This document shows positions 63,082 through 64,000 of a stretch of DNA of 64,000 nucleotides, in pieces. Position numbers and translations under genes: made by a program. The notes under the pieces were generated by a model that was given only the letters and a program-made list of their open reading frames with translations, had not been told where the DNA came from and did no database searches. The stretch lies in contig CAVRQC010000006.1 of assembly GCA_963723205.1 (NCBI GenBank), positions 124,001-188,000 of the forward strand. The letters run 5' to 3'. The stretch is from CAVQBP01 sp963723205. GTDB lineage: Bacteria; Bacteroidota; Ignavibacteria; Ignavibacteriales; Ignavibacteriaceae. Numbering within the stretch: position 1 is the stretch's first letter; each line of letters begins with the position of its first letter.

Positions 63082-64000
63082 TCACGGCAATTTATTCGAC
63101 CATGTAATCTCAATTGAGGCATTGCTGTCATCTACTATTTGCAGTAACCTGAATTGTCTCTCACTCGTAAGACCTGCGTTTTCAACCATGAACCATTCAA
63201 GTTTTGTAATATGTGACTGCACATTGTTTTCTAACCGCTGTTCAAGTTTTGTTTCACTCTGCCAAACAAAAGGTATATTAAATCCTTCAAACTTCCATGT
63301 GTTAATATTAAGATCATAAATTAAAGAATCATTTAACACAAAACTTAATATATTATAATTTGATTCATCAATTGATATTTTCATATTGCCTATTTCATGA
63401 GTCATGTACGTTCCCCAATCATATACCCTGTCTTTTTTCCCGGTAAAAACATTACCTTCCTTGTTCACTTCATAAGGTTGGTGTCCAAATAATGTTATGC
63501 TCCATGCTTTAACCGTATCATACCTGTTATAATATGGGGAATACATTTCTACATCAGCTTCGATATTCCTAATTAAAATATTTACATAAGGCCAGTTCCA
63601 GTCGCGAAGATTTGATTTAATTTCCAGGTTGATATTCGAATTACCTGAATATGGCGGTTCATTTCCGCTGTTCACTACACAAGCAATTAAAGAGCTATAA
63701 TCTCCAAGCTCACCAACGATGAAATCTGTTCCTCTATTTATAAAGACCAACTGATCGTTTATAAGTCCAAAGACTAATACTTCAACAAAGTCTAAATTTA
63801 AAGATGAGGGACCGATTTTAAATTTTAATTTTCCTTTTTCTTTGAATTTCTGGGAAATATTAATTCTGCAGAGTTTTGCCGACAGGTCGGGATACGTTCT
63901 GTCAAATGTTTTCAGTGTATCCGTTTCATCAATGAAATGAAGCTCATCAAGACTCGCTATCTTGCTGAGAAAAGCGTCACTGCTTATATTAAAAATATTA
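63082..64000 (-). CDS. Hypothetical beta-rich protein, N-terminus outside window
   Basis: A minus-strand gene ending at 63082 stays open to the right edge, at least 305 residues. The apparent TTG start at 63750 is internal, as the frame continues upstream with ISSDAFLSKIASLDELHFID and KLKFKIGPSSLNLDFVEVLV. The protein is rich in beta-prone, polar stretches (NISQKFKEKGK, INLEIKSNLRDWNWPYVNI) and lacks membrane segments in the visible part. No family is recognised. Residues near the C-terminus (FRLLQIVDDSNASIEITW) suggest an immunoglobulin- or lipocalin-like fold only loosely. Confidence 0.6.
   Translation of the reverse strand, partial: NIFNISSDAFLSKIASLDELHFIDETDTLKTFDRTYPDLSAKLCRINISQKFKEKGKLKFKIGPSSLNLDFVEVLVFGLINDQLVFINRGTDFIVGELGDYSSLIACVVNSGNEPPYSGNSNINLEIKSNLRDWNWPYVNILIRNIEADVEMYSPYYNRYDTVKAWSITLFGHQPYEVNKEGNVFTGKKDRVYDWGTYMTHEIGNMKISIDESNYNILSFVLNDSLIYDLNINTWKFEGFNIPFVWQSETKLEQRLENNVQSHITKLEWFMVENAGLTSERQFRLLQIVDDSNASIEITWSNKLP

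Noticed and set aside
63082..63750. Complete 222-residue gene at the right end
   Set aside because: The frame continues without a stop to position 64000, so the TTG at 63750 is internal and the gene is partial.

Overview
The window looks like a chromosomal segment of an AT-rich Bacteroidota/Ignavibacteriota-type bacterium. The strongest clue is two proteins that end in a type IX secretion (Por/T9SS type A) sorting domain with the NYPNPFNP-type motif common in Ignavibacteria. A TonB-dependent receptor with a carboxypeptidase-like N-terminal domain, a WcaJ-type polyprenyl glycosylphosphotransferase, AraC regulators with membrane N-termini, and many secreted peptidases and TPR kinases agree with this. 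No rRNA, tRNA, CRISPR array or prophage was recognised. The species assignment is inference.

Layout. 1-6.2 kb: surface polysaccharide locus (methyltransferase fragment, flippase, one GT2, two GT4, initiating sugar-phosphate transferase). 6.4-19.5 kb: housekeeping and envelope genes with a broken alanine/sodium symporter, a cytochrome c, a TPR lipoprotein, an almost cargo-free T9SS protein, an M23 peptidase, a receiver-only regulator, and a flippase-like/radical SAM pair. 19.7-31.9 kb: M13 and M61 peptidases, an ABC-2 exporter, an acyl-ACP thioesterase, a GAF-PP2C phosphatase and a STAS protein (partner-switching type), and a serine hydrolase. 32.0-39.4 kb: two intact Ser/Thr kinase-TPR genes interspersed with three decayed fragments of the same superfamily (a kinase N-terminus, a PD40 C-terminus and a TPR tail), plus a HiPIP. 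39.6-50.6 kb: AraC/TonB receptor pair, a REP-associated tyrosine transposase (RAYT) with its REP palindromes, hydrolases, small membrane proteins, a desaturase and an RRM protein. 50.8-64 kb: amino-acid permease, AbrB plus a nuclease-helicase, a frameshifted DUF559 gene between two ~0.3 kb inverted-ended elements, a 1081-aa T9SS protein, a dGTPase flanked by two more copies of that element, a possibly exported nitrilase, and a partial gene at the edge.

The most interesting structure is in the repeats. (i) A 30-bp REP family (arms TGTAGAGAC/GTCTCTACA with a covarying centre) occurs at least eight times, once inside the RAYT reading frame, where it supplies about 11 in-frame residues. (ii) A second family of ~260-310 bp elements with ACCCACCCC-like inverted ends occurs four times in 54.7-61.6 kb. 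Two copies tightly bracket a DUF559 (Vsr-like) nuclease gene, whose stop codon lies inside the repeat end. These elements carry smaller palindromes nested within palindromes. One of these modules also sits inside an unrelated 80-bp palindromic element at 46.2 kb. DUF559 may therefore relate to these elements as RAYT does to REPs. This is a hypothesis, not a demonstrated system.
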